Assembly (NCBI GenBank): GCA_002286715.1
Contig: NSJX01000025.1
Span: forward strand, 286,372 to 350,371
DNA from: Dentipellis sp. KUC8613
Lineage: Eukaryota > Basidiomycota > Agaricomycetes > Russulales > Hericiaceae
DNA: 64,000 nucleotides
Direction: 5' to 3'
Shown here: positions 49,970-59,424 of the stretch, one piece after another
How positions within the stretch are numbered: position 1 is the first letter of the stretch
Layout: each line of letters opens with the position of its first letter
The notes under the pieces: model-generated
Database searches by the model: none
Seen by the model: only the letters and a program-made list of their open reading frames with translations
What the model was told of the DNA's origin: nothing
Made by a program: the position numbers and the translations under genes

Positions 49970-52450
49970 ATGCAGAGCATCGCTCCTTTTCTTGGTCGAG
50001 CAAATCGTAATATCCTATGCTTTCGATCGCTCGCAACGACGGCAGTTGCGCCAGGGGGCGACTCCAGGAGCTCCAAGATGGTCCTCGAGCGCGTGGTGAG
50101 GCTCATGCAGAAGAACTCCGAATATCCAGGTTGGAATGCTCTCTCCATGATCAAGAGTCACCATAAGGAGTCTTCTGCCCTCGAACTGCTCCCACTCTTG
50201 AAGAAGTGCGGGATCCCCTTGGCAGAGTATCGCACATGGGGTCACGTCCTCTATTCTCCGAACCTTGACTCTGCAACTGCCTACTTTGATGCCAAGGTGT
50301 TGAAGACCGATGAAGATGATGACCTGATATACACGTCGTCATCTCTCCGTGCTGATGACCGTCCACCGACATGGCTCATTATATACCTCTTATATCGGAA
50401 GATTCGGTCTCAAACACACGCGCATCAGGCTTGTTCTATGGTCATCGCACATCTTCCTTACACATCACCTGAAATGCGGCCGTCGCTGTTGATCCTTGCC
50501 GCTTGCATCCTCGGCTCTCATCGAGTTTGGCAGCCGCTAGAGCGCGTCGTGTCTATCTTCATTGGTCTTCCCCTTTACGAAGAAGCATGGCATTTCAATC
50601 TCTTCCTGCAATGTATGTCCCGCCTCGCCGTCTCAAAACAAAGTGGACATTATCTGGGCCGCCTCACTATGAATCTGCTGGACGCCATGCGAACTCGCCA
50701 ACTGACCCTTACGTCCTCAACGTACCTCGCGCTCCTTACAAACCGGTTCATTACAATCGAACTTACCGATGCTCTTCGCGTACGGATGGTTAGCGAGGGC
50801 TTTACCCCCACCCGCACACATCTAGAAGCATATGTCAAGATTTTCTCTAGTCGCGGGGCTATCCACAGCGCTACCTCTTACGACAATGCTGTCAGAAAAT
50901 TCATGTCTCCACAACTCCCACAGGACAGTGCCTCAAAGGACACCCCTCCCATAGACGAGGCCTCGCTCTCTCTGGACCTCGTGGCGTATCTTCAAAATCT
51001 CCTGGAACGACCTGTAATACACTCACGGACGACTGGCGATAGAGACGCCGAATTGCGGCAAAAACTTGTCAGACCCCGTTCAGTGCTACCAAGATTGCGC
51101 GGACTCAAGTCTACCGCTGGCTGGACCAACCTGCTGACTCGGCTCGTACGGTCAAACGCCATCTCCTCCCAGGATCTGTACGACGCCTTCCAGTTCGTCC
51201 GTACGAATAAGCCTCCCCATGCTGCGGGGGGCTTCGAGGCAGCGACGCCGGCGACGTACTCGATCTTAATCGGCGGTTTACTCCGCAGGCGCGACTTCGA
51301 GCTGGCTCGTCGAGTCTGGGACGAATACGCGAGCTCTGGCCTGCCATTGGATCGCCTGTCTGTGGGCGTCGGGATGGACGTGTTGACGAAGACCAAGAGC
51401 CCCGACAAGGCACTCGCACTGCTGGAGAGGGAATACAAGACGTCCAAGGTAGATGCAAACGTGATCCCGAGGCGAATGTCAGTGATAGAGGAAGAAAGCC
51501 AGCGCCTCGATGTCTCGATCTTGAACGTGTTCATGACCTCTCTGTGTCATGTCGAACGTCCAGATATCGTCTTCTACATTTGGGACAATATGGAGCTGCT
51601 GTGGGGTGCGCGACCGGACAGCACGACGTTGTCGATCTTGCTCAATGCTTCTCGTCTGGCGAGCCAGCTCTTTGCCAGCTTCACCGGAGCTTTCCACGAG
51701 CTCGGCCTCTCCAACCCCTTCCGCTCCGCTCGCAAACAACCCCCTGCACTAACCGAACCGCAACTCGACGCGTCAGTGTCTCAAAATGCTGCGCGAAGAA
51801 CAGCGCTGAAGGGCCTCAGACACCTTCTCGTGTCGGACACCAAGGTCAATGAGATGTGGGGCACCACGGTGGCCTGGCGGCGCGCACGCGACCTCTTCCG
51901 CTACGTCCTGTTCAGCCATTTCCCACACCTCTCCGCCGTCGAGTCCCCCGCGCATGCGCTCCGGGAGTCCGCCGACGACATCGCCACAAGCCCCCTAAAG
52001 CGGCTCTTCCGGCGGCCGACAGTCGTCACGCCCCCAGACATCCTGCTCAAGAAGGGCCTGCACCCCGTCGTCGTCTACCCGGAAGTGGTATTCACGGACC
52101 GCCTGTTCTGCTCGTACATCATCCTGCTCGGCTCGCGCCGCCTCGCGTCGGAGATCCCGCTCGCGCTCGCGTGGATGCGCGAGCTGGAGATCCTGCCGCG
52201 CAAGAAGACGCTCGCGTTTGCGCTCATGTATTGGGGCGAGGTCGGCATGAATGCGCCGCTGCTTGAGCAGTGGGATGGCGCGTCGGGCGAGTATGCGAAG
52301 CTGGTGCTGTGGATGCGGGATTGGGTCGGCGTGGACGGGGTGCCCACGCCGGAGGACATGCGAGTGGCGCTTAGAAGGGTTGATACGTTGAGGAGGGGGG
52401 CTAGAGAGGAGGATTTGGAGGAACTGGAGGAGGTGAGCGGGAGGTCGTGA
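49970..52450 (+). CDS. Mitochondrial pentatricopeptide repeat (PPR) protein
   Basis: Intronless, 826 residues, which is unusual in this intron-rich window. The N-terminus MQSIAPFLGRANRNILCFRS plus LATTAVAPG is basic, lacks acidic residues and fits a mitochondrial presequence. Helical repeats resemble PPR motifs, most clearly TPATYSILIGGLLRRRDFEL then ARRVWDEYASSGLPLDRLSV, and the later DVSILNVFMTSLCHVERPDI followed by VFYIWDNMELLWGARPDSTT. PPR proteins bind organellar RNA and govern its processing, stability or translation; the RNA target cannot be read from sequence. The C-terminal third is less repeat-like and contains a His-Pro-Val-Val-Val-Tyr segment typical of fungal PPR proteins. Confidence 0.82.
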   Translation: MQSIAPFLGRANRNILCFRSLATTAVAPGGDSRSSKMVLERVVRLMQKNSEYPGWNALSMIKSHHKESSALELLPLLKKCGIPLAEYRTWGHVLYSPNLDSATAYFDAKVLKTDEDDDLIYTSSSLRADDRPPTWLIIYLLYRKIRSQTHAHQACSMVIAHLPYTSPEMRPSLLILAACILGSHRVWQPLERVVSIFIGLPLYEEAWHFNLFLQCMSRLAVSKQSGHYLGRLTMNLLDAMRTRQLTLTSSTYLALLTNRFITIELTDALRVRMVSEGFTPTRTHLEAYVKIFSSRGAIHSATSYDNAVRKFMSPQLPQDSASKDTPPIDEASLSLDLVAYLQNLLERPVIHSRTTGDRDAELRQKLVRPRSVLPRLRGLKSTAGWTNLLTRLVRSNAISSQDLYDAFQFVRTNKPPHAAGGFEAATPATYSILIGGLLRRRDFELARRVWDEYASSGLPLDRLSVGVGMDVLTKTKSPDKALALLEREYKTSKVDANVIPRRMSVIEEESQRLDVSILNVFMTSLCHVERPDIVFYIWDNMELLWGARPDSTTLSILLNASRLASQLFASFTGAFHELGLSNPFRSARKQPPALTEPQLDASVSQNAARRTALKGLRHLLVSDTKVNEMWGTTVAWRRARDLFRYVLFSHFPHLSAVESPAHALRESADDIATSPLKRLFRRPTVVTPPDILLKKGLHPVVVYPEVVFTDRLFCSYIILLGSRRLASEIPLALAWMRELEILPRKKTLAFALMYWGEVGMNAPLLEQWDGASGEYAKLVLWMRDWVGVDGVPTPEDMRVALRRVDTLRRGAREEDLEELEEVSGRS

Positions 52451-53158
52451 AGGGGGCCTTGGGATTACCATCGAGCCGCTCGCGGAAGGTTCTTCCCGAC
52501 GTTCATTGCGATGTTGTCCGACGACCGGGAGGGATGTTTGGATGCCGTGAGTGTCCGTAGTGCTTCTGACTTCCTGATGTTCGCCTTCACGACAGGCCTT
52601 CAGCCGAACTTCTGGGGTACCTATGTTGTATAGTCCGGTAGAAACGTGCGCTATGTGGTTGTTCAATGCAGACGCAGCTTCCGGAACTGTAATTGCTCTG
52701 CCACAGCTTACGGTCTTGATATATGTGGCGGTATGTCGTCTTCATAATGATCCTGAATTGACTTCTGTCTAGATGGTTTCGTTTGCATCTGATCCACCGC
52801 CACCGGGAAAGGCCTGGGTCTTTCAAGGTAGTACGGACCGATTCAGACACTGCGATGTCACGGTCGTCGTGGGTTGCGGTTGTACGCCATATGCATATGT
52901 CATGATTATGCAGTATGCGTCATGTATCTATATCAAAGCCCATTGCCCTATCAACGTTTCAACCGACATACAGTTCAATAATGTCGCAGCTGGCTGATCG
53001 CCAGTTGCTCCTGCCACTTTGGAACCAAATTCGGGCCGCTGACAGGAAACGCCAGAGCTACATATAAGTACATCTTATGAGAAGCCTTGACTCAGGGCAG
53101 GAGTTGGACGATCCGACGGTTTTCCCCTCCCACGACTGCTTCCTTCATATCGACCACA
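52451..53158. other. Intergenic region
   Basis: 708 bases: 3' region of the PPR gene, then the promoter of the 53-kb membrane protein gene, with a TATA element near 53060. No other feature was supported. Confidence 0.45.
53059..53067 (+). promoter_or_regulatory. TATA box of the 53-kb membrane protein gene
   Basis: CATATAAGT, about 95 bases before the proposed ATG at 53159. Other small membrane protein genes in this window have a TATA box at a similar distance. Confidence 0.45.
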
Positions 53159-53806
53159 ATGTGCGCCAAGGTATAATTAAACCAAATACGCCACGAAGAT
53201 TGCAACTGTACGTCAACATTCACGCTGCTGCAGCACGTCGCAGAGTAAGTACGCACTGCCACCCCTTCGCGATATACAAACCGACTGCCTACTTATCCAG
53301 AACTACAGGTTCGCCTGGTGCGGCCTCGCACGGATCTTACCCCGTGCCCCGCGTCAACAAGAGTTCAAAGCCCAATGCATATGCCAAGACCAGAAGTCAT
53401 GCCATCGCTCATGTTTACCTCGACCGTGCTCTCGCTCACGGTCTTCATCCTCTGCGTCTCCTCCGGGATCCAATTCTCCTGCCGCCTGCTCCTCGCGCTC
53501 CCCCTCTTCACCATCGCGGTCAACTACGCCCTCCTCGCCGCGACATGGCGCCTCTCGCTCTACGTGTACGAGAGCCCAGGCACCTTGGTGCTCCTCGGGC
53601 TGTTGTCTGCCGCGTGGAGCGGCGCGACCGCACTAGTAGGGCTGAAGTTGCATTTCGCCGACTGGCCCTCGCGCGCGCCTGGGCATTTGGTGCCGACAGT
53701 CGTTGCGGACGCCCTCGCCGGAGTCGAGAGCACAGTGCTTTGGGCTTCGTTCGCGTATTGTGTGCGCAAGCGCTGGATACTGGTTAGAGACGAAGGCTGG
53801 GCGTGA
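53159..53806 (+). CDS. Small multi-pass membrane protein with tiny leading exons
   Basis: Proposed exons 53159-53170 (12 bases, MCAK), 53234-53244 (11 bases), 53309-53343 and 53394-53806 sum to 156 residues in frame. The predicted N-terminus is MCAKHVAEFAWCGLARILPQ. Four hydrophobic segments follow: STVLSLTVFILCVSSG, LLLALPLFTIAVNYALLAAT, LVLLGLLSAAWSGATALVGL and VVADALAGVESTVLWASFAY, with a basic tail. Function unknown. The alternative is a single-exon start at 53375 (MHMPRPEVMPSLMF) with 143 residues. The last exon is secure; the first three rest only on splice signals and phase. Confidence 0.55.
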
Positions 53807-54451
53807 GCCCGGAATCTCTGGTAACGAGGTCGGTCTATAGATTTGCTGCGCAATAAACGTCACTTACAGTCGTTGAGCAGTTACAGGATCTGGCCTGAAT
53901 CTCGGACTGGACGCGCAACGGAATGCAGATTCTGTCATCCTCGGCATATCAAACGCCGACTCCAGCAATGCAATGGTTGGTGTGCCGTTCTCATCGTTGC
54001 CTTGTATTGAATTGTGTGACTGACACGAAACAGGCATGCCAAACGCCGGGCTGGAAGCCCGCCGCGGGTCGACGTCACCATCACTGAGTCTGGAATGATA
54101 CATTGCATTGTCATGGGAGACGATGAATGGCGCCGTACGGAGAGCAGTGATGGTGGACTGTGTATTCCAGCAAGTGTACTTTTGTCGGAAGGGGCATTAC
54201 TCACCTTGGAGGCGCGTCGTAAGACAGCCATCCTGACATCAGTAGTGGTGCCCGAGTACAGTTGCTTTATTGGAGGCACATGCAGGTTGCCATGAAAGCC
54301 GCTGCGATTAGGAGGATCATACCATATACTTGATGTGTCATGGTTCTGTATGCCGTAGAGGATAGTCTAACAACACAGTCTGATTTGAGTCATATACTGG
54401 CACAGTAAGAGTACAACAACTGATAGTGTATAATTCAAGAAGAGATACAAC
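53807..54451. other. Convergent intergenic region
   Basis: 645 bases between stop codons facing each other. Only short frames; nothing recognised. Confidence 0.5.
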
Positions 54452-55399
54452 TTAGCGTCTAGTCGCGGTCCTCTTCGCCTCTATTTCCTTGGCTTTAGCT
54501 GAACAACGAGAAGCCGTCAAAAACGATTTCGACACACGCGTACTTGGCAGACATACCTTCTGCTTCCGCCTTCCTCTTCGCCTGCGCAGCTTCGCGCTCT
54601 GCGCGGATCTTCGCAAGACGAGCAAGATCGGTCTTAGCTTGGTCGGTCTTGCCTTGTACATGTAGCTGTTATATACAAATATAACATCTTGAGCACAAGT
54701 ACGGAGACGATTATGCCACACGCCAAGTCACGCACCTTCCAATAGCGATCTTGAGCTTCTTTCTTTTCCTTTGCTTCCCTGTGGCAAACAATCAGAGCTC
54801 GAAAATCCAGGAGCAGGCGAGGAACATACCTTTCTTTGCGGCTCAGCTGCCTTGGCTCGTTGAGATCGGCGATGTTCATCTTCTTGATGACACGGTTGGG
54901 ATTGACGAGGATGTCATCGTCGTCTTCACCTTCACCCCCTTCCTCGGCGTTCGCCTTGGCTTTCTCTGCAGCCTGCTTCTTCTTCATCTCGCGGCGTTCA
55001 GCGCGAGTCATTTCAGGCTGGCCAGACGCGCCAGCTTCCCCGCCTTCCTCTTCTTCAGAAGATTCCTCCTCTTCCTCTTCAGACTCTTCTTCATCGGAGT
55101 CTTCTTCCTCCTCTCGATCGCGGCGCCTGAGCAGATGTGGGTGGCTGTAGGTATATGTTAGAGTTCGTGTGGCTCACCGTCTGTCAGTCGAGACGGCTGT
55201 CCCGTTCTCATCGAGAGTGAGATGACGGCTATGAAGATAGATTCTTTAGGACTCCATCTTGAGCGATGTTGAACGATGCAACCATACCTGAAGGACCTTC
55301 CTCCGCCGCGCTTTGTCTTGAACTTTCCTGCATCACCATGAGACGTGATTCCAGAAGCTGAGCGCAAATTTGCCGAGACATACCTGCGCCTCTGGCCAT
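54452..55399 (-). CDS. PDAP1-like (28 kDa heat- and acid-stable) phosphoprotein
   Basis: Small first exons rebuild MARGAGKFKTKRGGGRSFSR followed by HLTLDENGTAVSTDRRHPHL. Then come an acidic run (REEEEDSDEEESEEEEEESS), MTRAERREMKKKQAAEKAKA, and the conserved NPNRVIKKMNIADLNEPRQL with SRKEREAKEKKEAQDRYWKL. The lysine-rich end is HVQGKTDQAKTDLARLAKIR and on to AKRTATRR. The NPNR...NEPRQLSRKEREA block and the HVQGKTDQAK...LARLAKIR block are the hallmark of the casein kinase substrate PDAP1 domain. Vertebrate members are phosphorylated, largely unstructured proteins of uncertain role. About 220 residues, five introns. The gene is divergent from NDUFA6. Confidence 0.88.
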
Positions 55400-55580
55400 C
55401 GATGTAGATAGATAAGAAGAGAGGAGGGGCGCCTGTGGAGGAGCACGAGTCGAAGAGCCAGTCTACTGCTGTATAGGCCGCCGAAAAAGGCAACTGGGTG
55501 TGTGCGGGCGGAGTTGGAAGTGCACGTGCAGGCGGCGAGCCCTCCCGGAGTTTCGCCCGAGCGCGACGCCAACGACAACG
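55400..55580. promoter_or_regulatory. Divergent promoter between PDAP1-like gene and NDUFA6
   Basis: 181 bases between two start codons, so both genes must share this space. It is GC-rich and no TATA box was seen, unlike the small membrane protein genes to its right. Confidence 0.5.
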
Positions 55581-56199
55581 ATGACCACCATCCCCTCGCG
55601 TCTTGCGCGCGCGACAAGCACGTCCAGCAGCCCTGCAGAGGCTCGGAAGAAGGTGCTCCAGCTCTACAGAGACTGGTACCGTGCGGTGCGTGTCCCTGTC
55701 TGCCTTCGTAGCCAAGTCCGTGGACTGACCGCGCGTCTGACCGACCCATCCAAATAACCAACCAAATACGCCCTCTTATAAATTTTCGATTTTCCTCTGC
55801 TCTTTCTTCGTTCTTCCCCTCTCCAGGCCCCCGAGATTTGCACTTTGTACTCCCTTGATGTCACCGCGCCCTATGTCCGTGCGGCTATCCGTCGGGAGTT
55901 CGAGCGCAACCGCTATGTGACCGACGTCAAGGTCATCGACATCCTTCTCCTCAAAGGCAGACAAGAGTTCCAGGAGACGATGAACTGCTGGAAACAGGAG
56001 CCGCATGTCCTCGGTCTCCTTTTGGAGAGCAACTTCAAGGACCGGCCACAACGGACGTTCTTGCAGAAGTTCTACGAGGGTGCGTCGTGCTTACCACTTA
56101 ACCCCATCTCTTTTATGAGGATTTCTGGTACCGCTGCTGACTCTGCTCTCTTAAGGTCGGGATGAGGATGGTGTTATCCCTGCAGCGAGCGGCTTGTAA
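55581..56199 (+). CDS. Mitochondrial complex I subunit NDUFA6 (B14, LYR family)
   Basis: Three exons. Exon 1 ends QLYRDWYRA (the LYR motif is LYRDWYR). Exon 2 codes PEICTLYSLDVTAPYVRAAI, then RREFERNRYVTDVKVIDILL and KGRQEFQETMNCWKQEPHVL. The last junction gives FLQKFYEGRDEDGVIPAASG plus L. About 130 residues, normal for the family. LYR proteins bind the acyl-carrier protein; NDUFA6 sits in the matrix arm of NADH dehydrogenase. The first residues (MTTIPSRLARATSTSSSPAE) are basic and hydroxylated, consistent with mitochondrial import. A cluster of snoRNA-bearing introns follows directly downstream on the same strand. Confidence 0.93.
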
Positions 56200-56398
56200 T
56201 TGTCTAGACATCGCTTCAATTTTATTTTCAGTTTTACCCGGACGATCTCGGAGGACCCGTCATATGTATACTTGAAGACCGCATCGACGTCAGGCTCGTA
56301 TGTATCCTGGTACTCTTACTGGTTTTCTACAGCTCCGGCGCCGGACGGATCGTAGGGGGCCTGTCAACCACGGTGAGTTCTTTTCACTGCCGACACAT

Positions 56399-56490
56399 CA
56401 ACATGATGAAATTACTGCCGCCCCAGTCGTAGCCTTTGCGCTTTGACGATCGGTTCAGCATACAGCCAAACAATATGCGCTACTGAATTC
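56399..56490 (+). ncRNA. C/D-box snoRNA, copy 1 (predicted P-loop 2'-O-methylation guide)
   Basis: C box ATGATGA (56403-56409) and D box CTGA (56483-56486) are about 75 bases apart, inside intron 56373-56546. The 13 bases TGCCGCCCCAGTC (56416-56428) are complementary to GACTGGGGCGGCA, the P-loop of large-subunit rRNA. A D'-like CGTA (56428-56431) follows. By the five-base rule the target is the second G of the GGGG run. This is the equivalent of E. coli Gm2251, which in yeast is made by snR67 (25S Gm2619). A second guide before the D box (CAATATGCGCTA) has no target I can name. Confidence 0.75.
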
Positions 56491-56623
56491 TCCATATTTG
56501 AATCGTCTATTGAATATACCTGATTTCTGACGTATTTCTTCTACAGGAACGTTAGGCTTCTATGAAATATCTAACGACTCTGAAGACGGAACGACCATGG
56601 TGAGCCTTCTCTCCTTACATTCT

Positions 56624-56713
56624 TCGTCGGATGAAATTACTGCCGCCCCAGTCGTAGCCTTCGGGCGTTGACGATCGGTTCAGCATAAGCCAAACACATG
56701 CGCTTCTGACCTT
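56624..56713 (+). ncRNA. C/D-box snoRNA, copy 2
   Basis: Same 13-base guide at 56641-56653 and the same core (ATGAAATTAC before it). The C box is weaker (CGGATGA, 56628-56634). The D box is CTGA at 56706-56709. The sequence before the D box differs from copy 1 (CACATGCGCTT). It lies in the intron starting at 56600. Confidence 0.65.
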
Positions 56714-56883
56714 GTATTATCCATGTTTCCTTCCGACAGGCACTGATAACATCTTTGTCTTCTAGACCTACGTCTTCACGTCGTATCACATCTTCCTTCG
56801 TCCCTAGCCAGACTGTAAGACATGACACCCGAGAACGTGAGTGTCTTCAACGATTGCCCTTCCCCTGCCTCTTGCACACCTTT

Positions 56884-56980
56884 TATGGGATGATACCATG
56901 CCGCCCCAGTCGTAGCACGTAGCAAGTGTTTTGACGAACGGTTTCAGCATATAGCCAAACAATTATGCGCTACTGAGCTC
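56884..56980 (+). ncRNA. C/D-box snoRNA, copy 3
   Basis: The same 13-base guide lies at 56899-56911, followed by CGTAGC. The C box is weak (GGGATGA, 56888-56894 region). The D box is CTGA at 56973-56976, preceded by AATTATGCGCTA, as in copy 1. It is inside intron 56837-57010. Confidence 0.62.
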
Positions 56981-57222
56981 ACTCCTCTTTACCTTGAATC
57001 TCTCGTATAGCGAAAACTCAGTACTAATCGTCGCTCGGTTTATAGAAAAGAAACGTGGATTCAAAGCTAAGACAAAGCTAAGATAAATTGGCCGAGGCCC
57101 AGTGCTTGTTACGAACGGTCAGGCTGGCCATCGCCCCTATTAAGCGAGCCTCCAATACTGCCTCATGCGTTTGGCCTCTGCATCCTAGTATTCATTTCAT
57201 GATCTGTCGTCCTCCCTGCGTT

Positions 57223-57843
57223 CTAACCATGATGCGGAAAGTATGCACGGGGATTGGTGTGCAGTGCTTCCGGTCGGCCATTGACTCGGTCATTGCCAAA
57301 ATTGGTGTACGGAGAGGTACGATGGCTGGGAGCTCCTTGACGGCTCATCGGAATCTCTTCTGTGGGTTGAAAGGGGCTTCTGAAGCAGCACGTAAAAAAT
57401 TGAACCACTTCCTGCCGGGCAGCGGGATCGCCGCACGTTCTCCCTACGTATACAACCAGCAACGCGAATTCTATCCCTACGCTGACGCACGTCCAGGTGA
57501 ATGCTTGTATCACCATGTGTGCTTGGTTAACGTCGTCGAAATGGAAGTGATGCGACATGGCCACCGTCTTCTCAATGCCGTTGATTTTCGATAGCGTCGA
57601 CAGCAAGAGAAGGATCGCCACCCACGTCGATCGGAAGAATTCGCCGAAGTCGTCAGCACCGCTCAGCGGCAGCGTGGCGCAGAGCACGCTTCCGAAGAGT
57701 GCTCCGGTGAAGCTGGTAATGAATGACACTTTAGCGTATTGACCCATGTCTGACGAGAAGACCGCCACGCATGCAACGAGGGATGTCCAGAACCAGGATG
57801 CAAATGTGAGGGTGTACGCGATATCCGCCTTTGACAGCTGCAT
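57223..57843 (-). CDS. Small multi-pass membrane protein (array gene 1)
   Basis: Intronless, 206 residues from MQLSKADIAYTLTFASWFWT. An in-frame ATG at 57900 exists but lies within 20 bases of the TATA element, so the inner ATG is preferred. Four hydrophobic helices are visible: TLTFASWFWTSLVACVAVFS, SFITSFTGALFGSVLCATLP, WVAILLLLSTLSKING and TCVSVGIEFALLVVYVGR. A long polar tail ends YFPHHG. Function unknown. It is the first of four minus-strand membrane genes that follow one another to 61.5 kb. Confidence 0.6.
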   Translation of the reverse strand: MQLSKADIAYTLTFASWFWTSLVACVAVFSSDMGQYAKVSFITSFTGALFGSVLCATLPLSGADDFGEFFRSTWVAILLLLSTLSKINGIEKTVAMSHHFHFDDVNQAHMVIQAFTWTCVSVGIEFALLVVYVGRTCGDPAARQEVVQFFTCCFRSPFQPTEEIPMSRQGAPSHRTSPYTNFGNDRVNGRPEALHTNPRAYFPHHG

Positions 57844-57916
57844 GATGAAGACCGGACGGCACGATGGGATGAGGGGAGCAGGGTGGGGGTCTCCAACCAT
57901 TTTCGATCTTCCTTCG

Positions 57917-57925
57917 CTTTTTATC
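57917..57925 (-). promoter_or_regulatory. TATA-like box of array gene 1
   Basis: GATAAAAAG on the minus strand, 74 bases before the ATG at 57843. Confidence 0.5.
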
Positions 57926-58851
57926 TATTCGAGAGCAGCGCCCCTCCAGCGCAATGCGTCCGTATCGCAGTGCGTCTGTCCTAGGAAATCCCCTTGATTA
58001 GTCCATCAGAACACCTCCATTTTTCAGAAAGCGTGTCAGGACAACGGTTGCGTGGCGTAATTGCAGGTTGGTGGCTGTGGGGCTTTGGACGGATCGTTGG
58101 ATGGGGGGCAACCACACAGTGTGCACGTTGTCGTTCATTGGTCACTGGTGACCAGCCCAAAGCGTATCATCGCCGCCGGAGAAGCATACATGAATGGAAG
58201 CATCGAAGTGACTACTTGACAGGCGCACTCGCACGCCTCTGATTATGTGCCGCTATCCTAGGTTATGGCAGACGTGGTCCTGCCAGTGGAGCCTTCTCTG
58301 AACCTACCATTTCCATTCAGTCTCTCGAGCACAACGCCCATCAACCTCGAAAGCGTAAACAACAACGTTGGAGATGCTGTGACAGTTGCACTTTCGCACA
58401 GTTGAGTCGGCATACGTGTATTCGCGGTGCGTGGCGATGTTAAACGTTGTATATGAGGCTGACCGATATTGAACAAGGGCCGAGGTATACAAGTTTTTGC
58501 ATAGACGACAGGCATATAGTCCCAATATGCCACCTGTTATGAACGGCGTGGGACGTCCGGGATGTGGAAGCTTCCTTCGAATAACGGAGGTACTTTTTTG
58601 TTACCGCTCAAGGGACATGATGAGCGGTGTTGATCAACAAGATAGGCCTTACTGAACTCGCTCGCTTTTGCCCTGCTTCTTTCGCGCATTGATATACGAC
58701 TGATCATCCTCCGATATATAGAAAAGAGCGTGTATTTCGAGGGCCTACAAGACGAGCTAAAGCTGGAACGCCGTAAACTGATCGCGACGTGACTTGTACG
58801 AACAGACAACCCGATCGCTGTCTTGGGTTTCGAGTCGGCTATTCTCCTGCA
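57926..58851. other. Intergenic region
   Basis: 926 bases. A minus-strand frame at 58304-58525 is cysteine-bearing but has no support from splicing or homology. Nothing else was seen. Confidence 0.4.
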
Positions 58852-59346
58852 TTATAGATTGTCTAGCTGCTGTTGATCGGTATCTCCTGCAGGCTGCCTC
58901 CACCTCAACGCTTCCTTGTGATAAGCCCTCCACAAAGAAGTCATCACTGACACGACATGCAATGCGAAGCTTGCGCCCATCCACCCAACCACACTATTCA
59001 TCAACTGCGCTCCGCATGCACATGTGTTGTCCATGTCGGCACGAAGATTGAAGGAGTGCGCCTGGTTCGAAGCTTTCACAAGTCCAACTAACCAACCAGC
59101 GGACAGCCCTGCGCTCAACACCCCATATAGAATCAGCGCCGTTCCGGGAACGACGGTTAGACTTGCTGCAAAAAGGCCGATGGTGTCTGATACAATTGCG
59201 ATGACAGGGAAGATCATGAGAAGTCTGAATGACAACACCCCCGTAAGTTCAGTGAATGATATGATATTCCCGGCGAGGAGGAAGCTGAGCGCCATCGCAG
59301 TGATAACGAATTTGTGGAAAAGATCAATCATAAGTGGTCCCGACAT
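58852..59346 (-). CDS. Small multi-pass membrane protein (array gene 2)
   Basis: Intronless, 164 residues: MSGPLMIDLFHKFVITAMAL then SFLLAGNIISFTELTG. Helices include LLMIFPVIAIVSDTIGLFAA, GTALILYGVLSAGLSAGWLV and SVVGWMGASFALHVVSVMTS. Cysteines occur in NTCACGAQ between helices 3 and 4. The tail is polar and ends QQQLDNL. It has four predicted spans, like array gene 1, and a TATA box 70 bases upstream. Function unknown. Confidence 0.62.
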   Translation of the reverse strand: MSGPLMIDLFHKFVITAMALSFLLAGNIISFTELTGVLSFRLLMIFPVIAIVSDTIGLFAASLTVVPGTALILYGVLSAGLSAGWLVGLVKASNQAHSFNLRADMDNTCACGAQLMNSVVGWMGASFALHVVSVMTSLWRAYHKEALRWRQPAGDTDQQQLDNL

Positions 59347-59415
59347 GATTTGAGCGCGACGGAGCGGAAGAAAGGGAGTCGAATGTGTTGACTTCGGTCG
59401 CCTGAACTTTCCGGG

Positions 59416-59424
59416 CCTTTTATG
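59416..59424 (-). promoter_or_regulatory. TATA box of array gene 2
   Basis: CATAAAAGG on the minus strand, 70 bases before the start at 59346. Confidence 0.5.

Larger units (their letters stand above)
56200..57060 (+). ncRNA. Probable non-coding spliced host transcript of three C/D snoRNAs
   Basis: After the NDUFA6 stop there is no long frame, yet well-formed introns follow: 56373-56546 (GTGAGT...CTACAG), 56600 to 56739 or 56765 (GTGAGC...), and 56837-57010 (GTGAGT...GTATAG). Another possible intron occupies about 56200-56230. Each of the three listed introns carries one snoRNA-like sequence. The exons between them are short and code nothing convincing, as in snoRNA host genes of animals and fungi. 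It could be a separate transcript or the extended 3' end of the NDUFA6 mRNA; the sequence alone does not decide. Confidence 0.55.

Noticed and set aside
58304..58525. Cysteine-containing 73-codon frame on the minus strand
   Set aside because: No signal peptide, no promoter element at the usual spacing and no splice support; left out as a gene.
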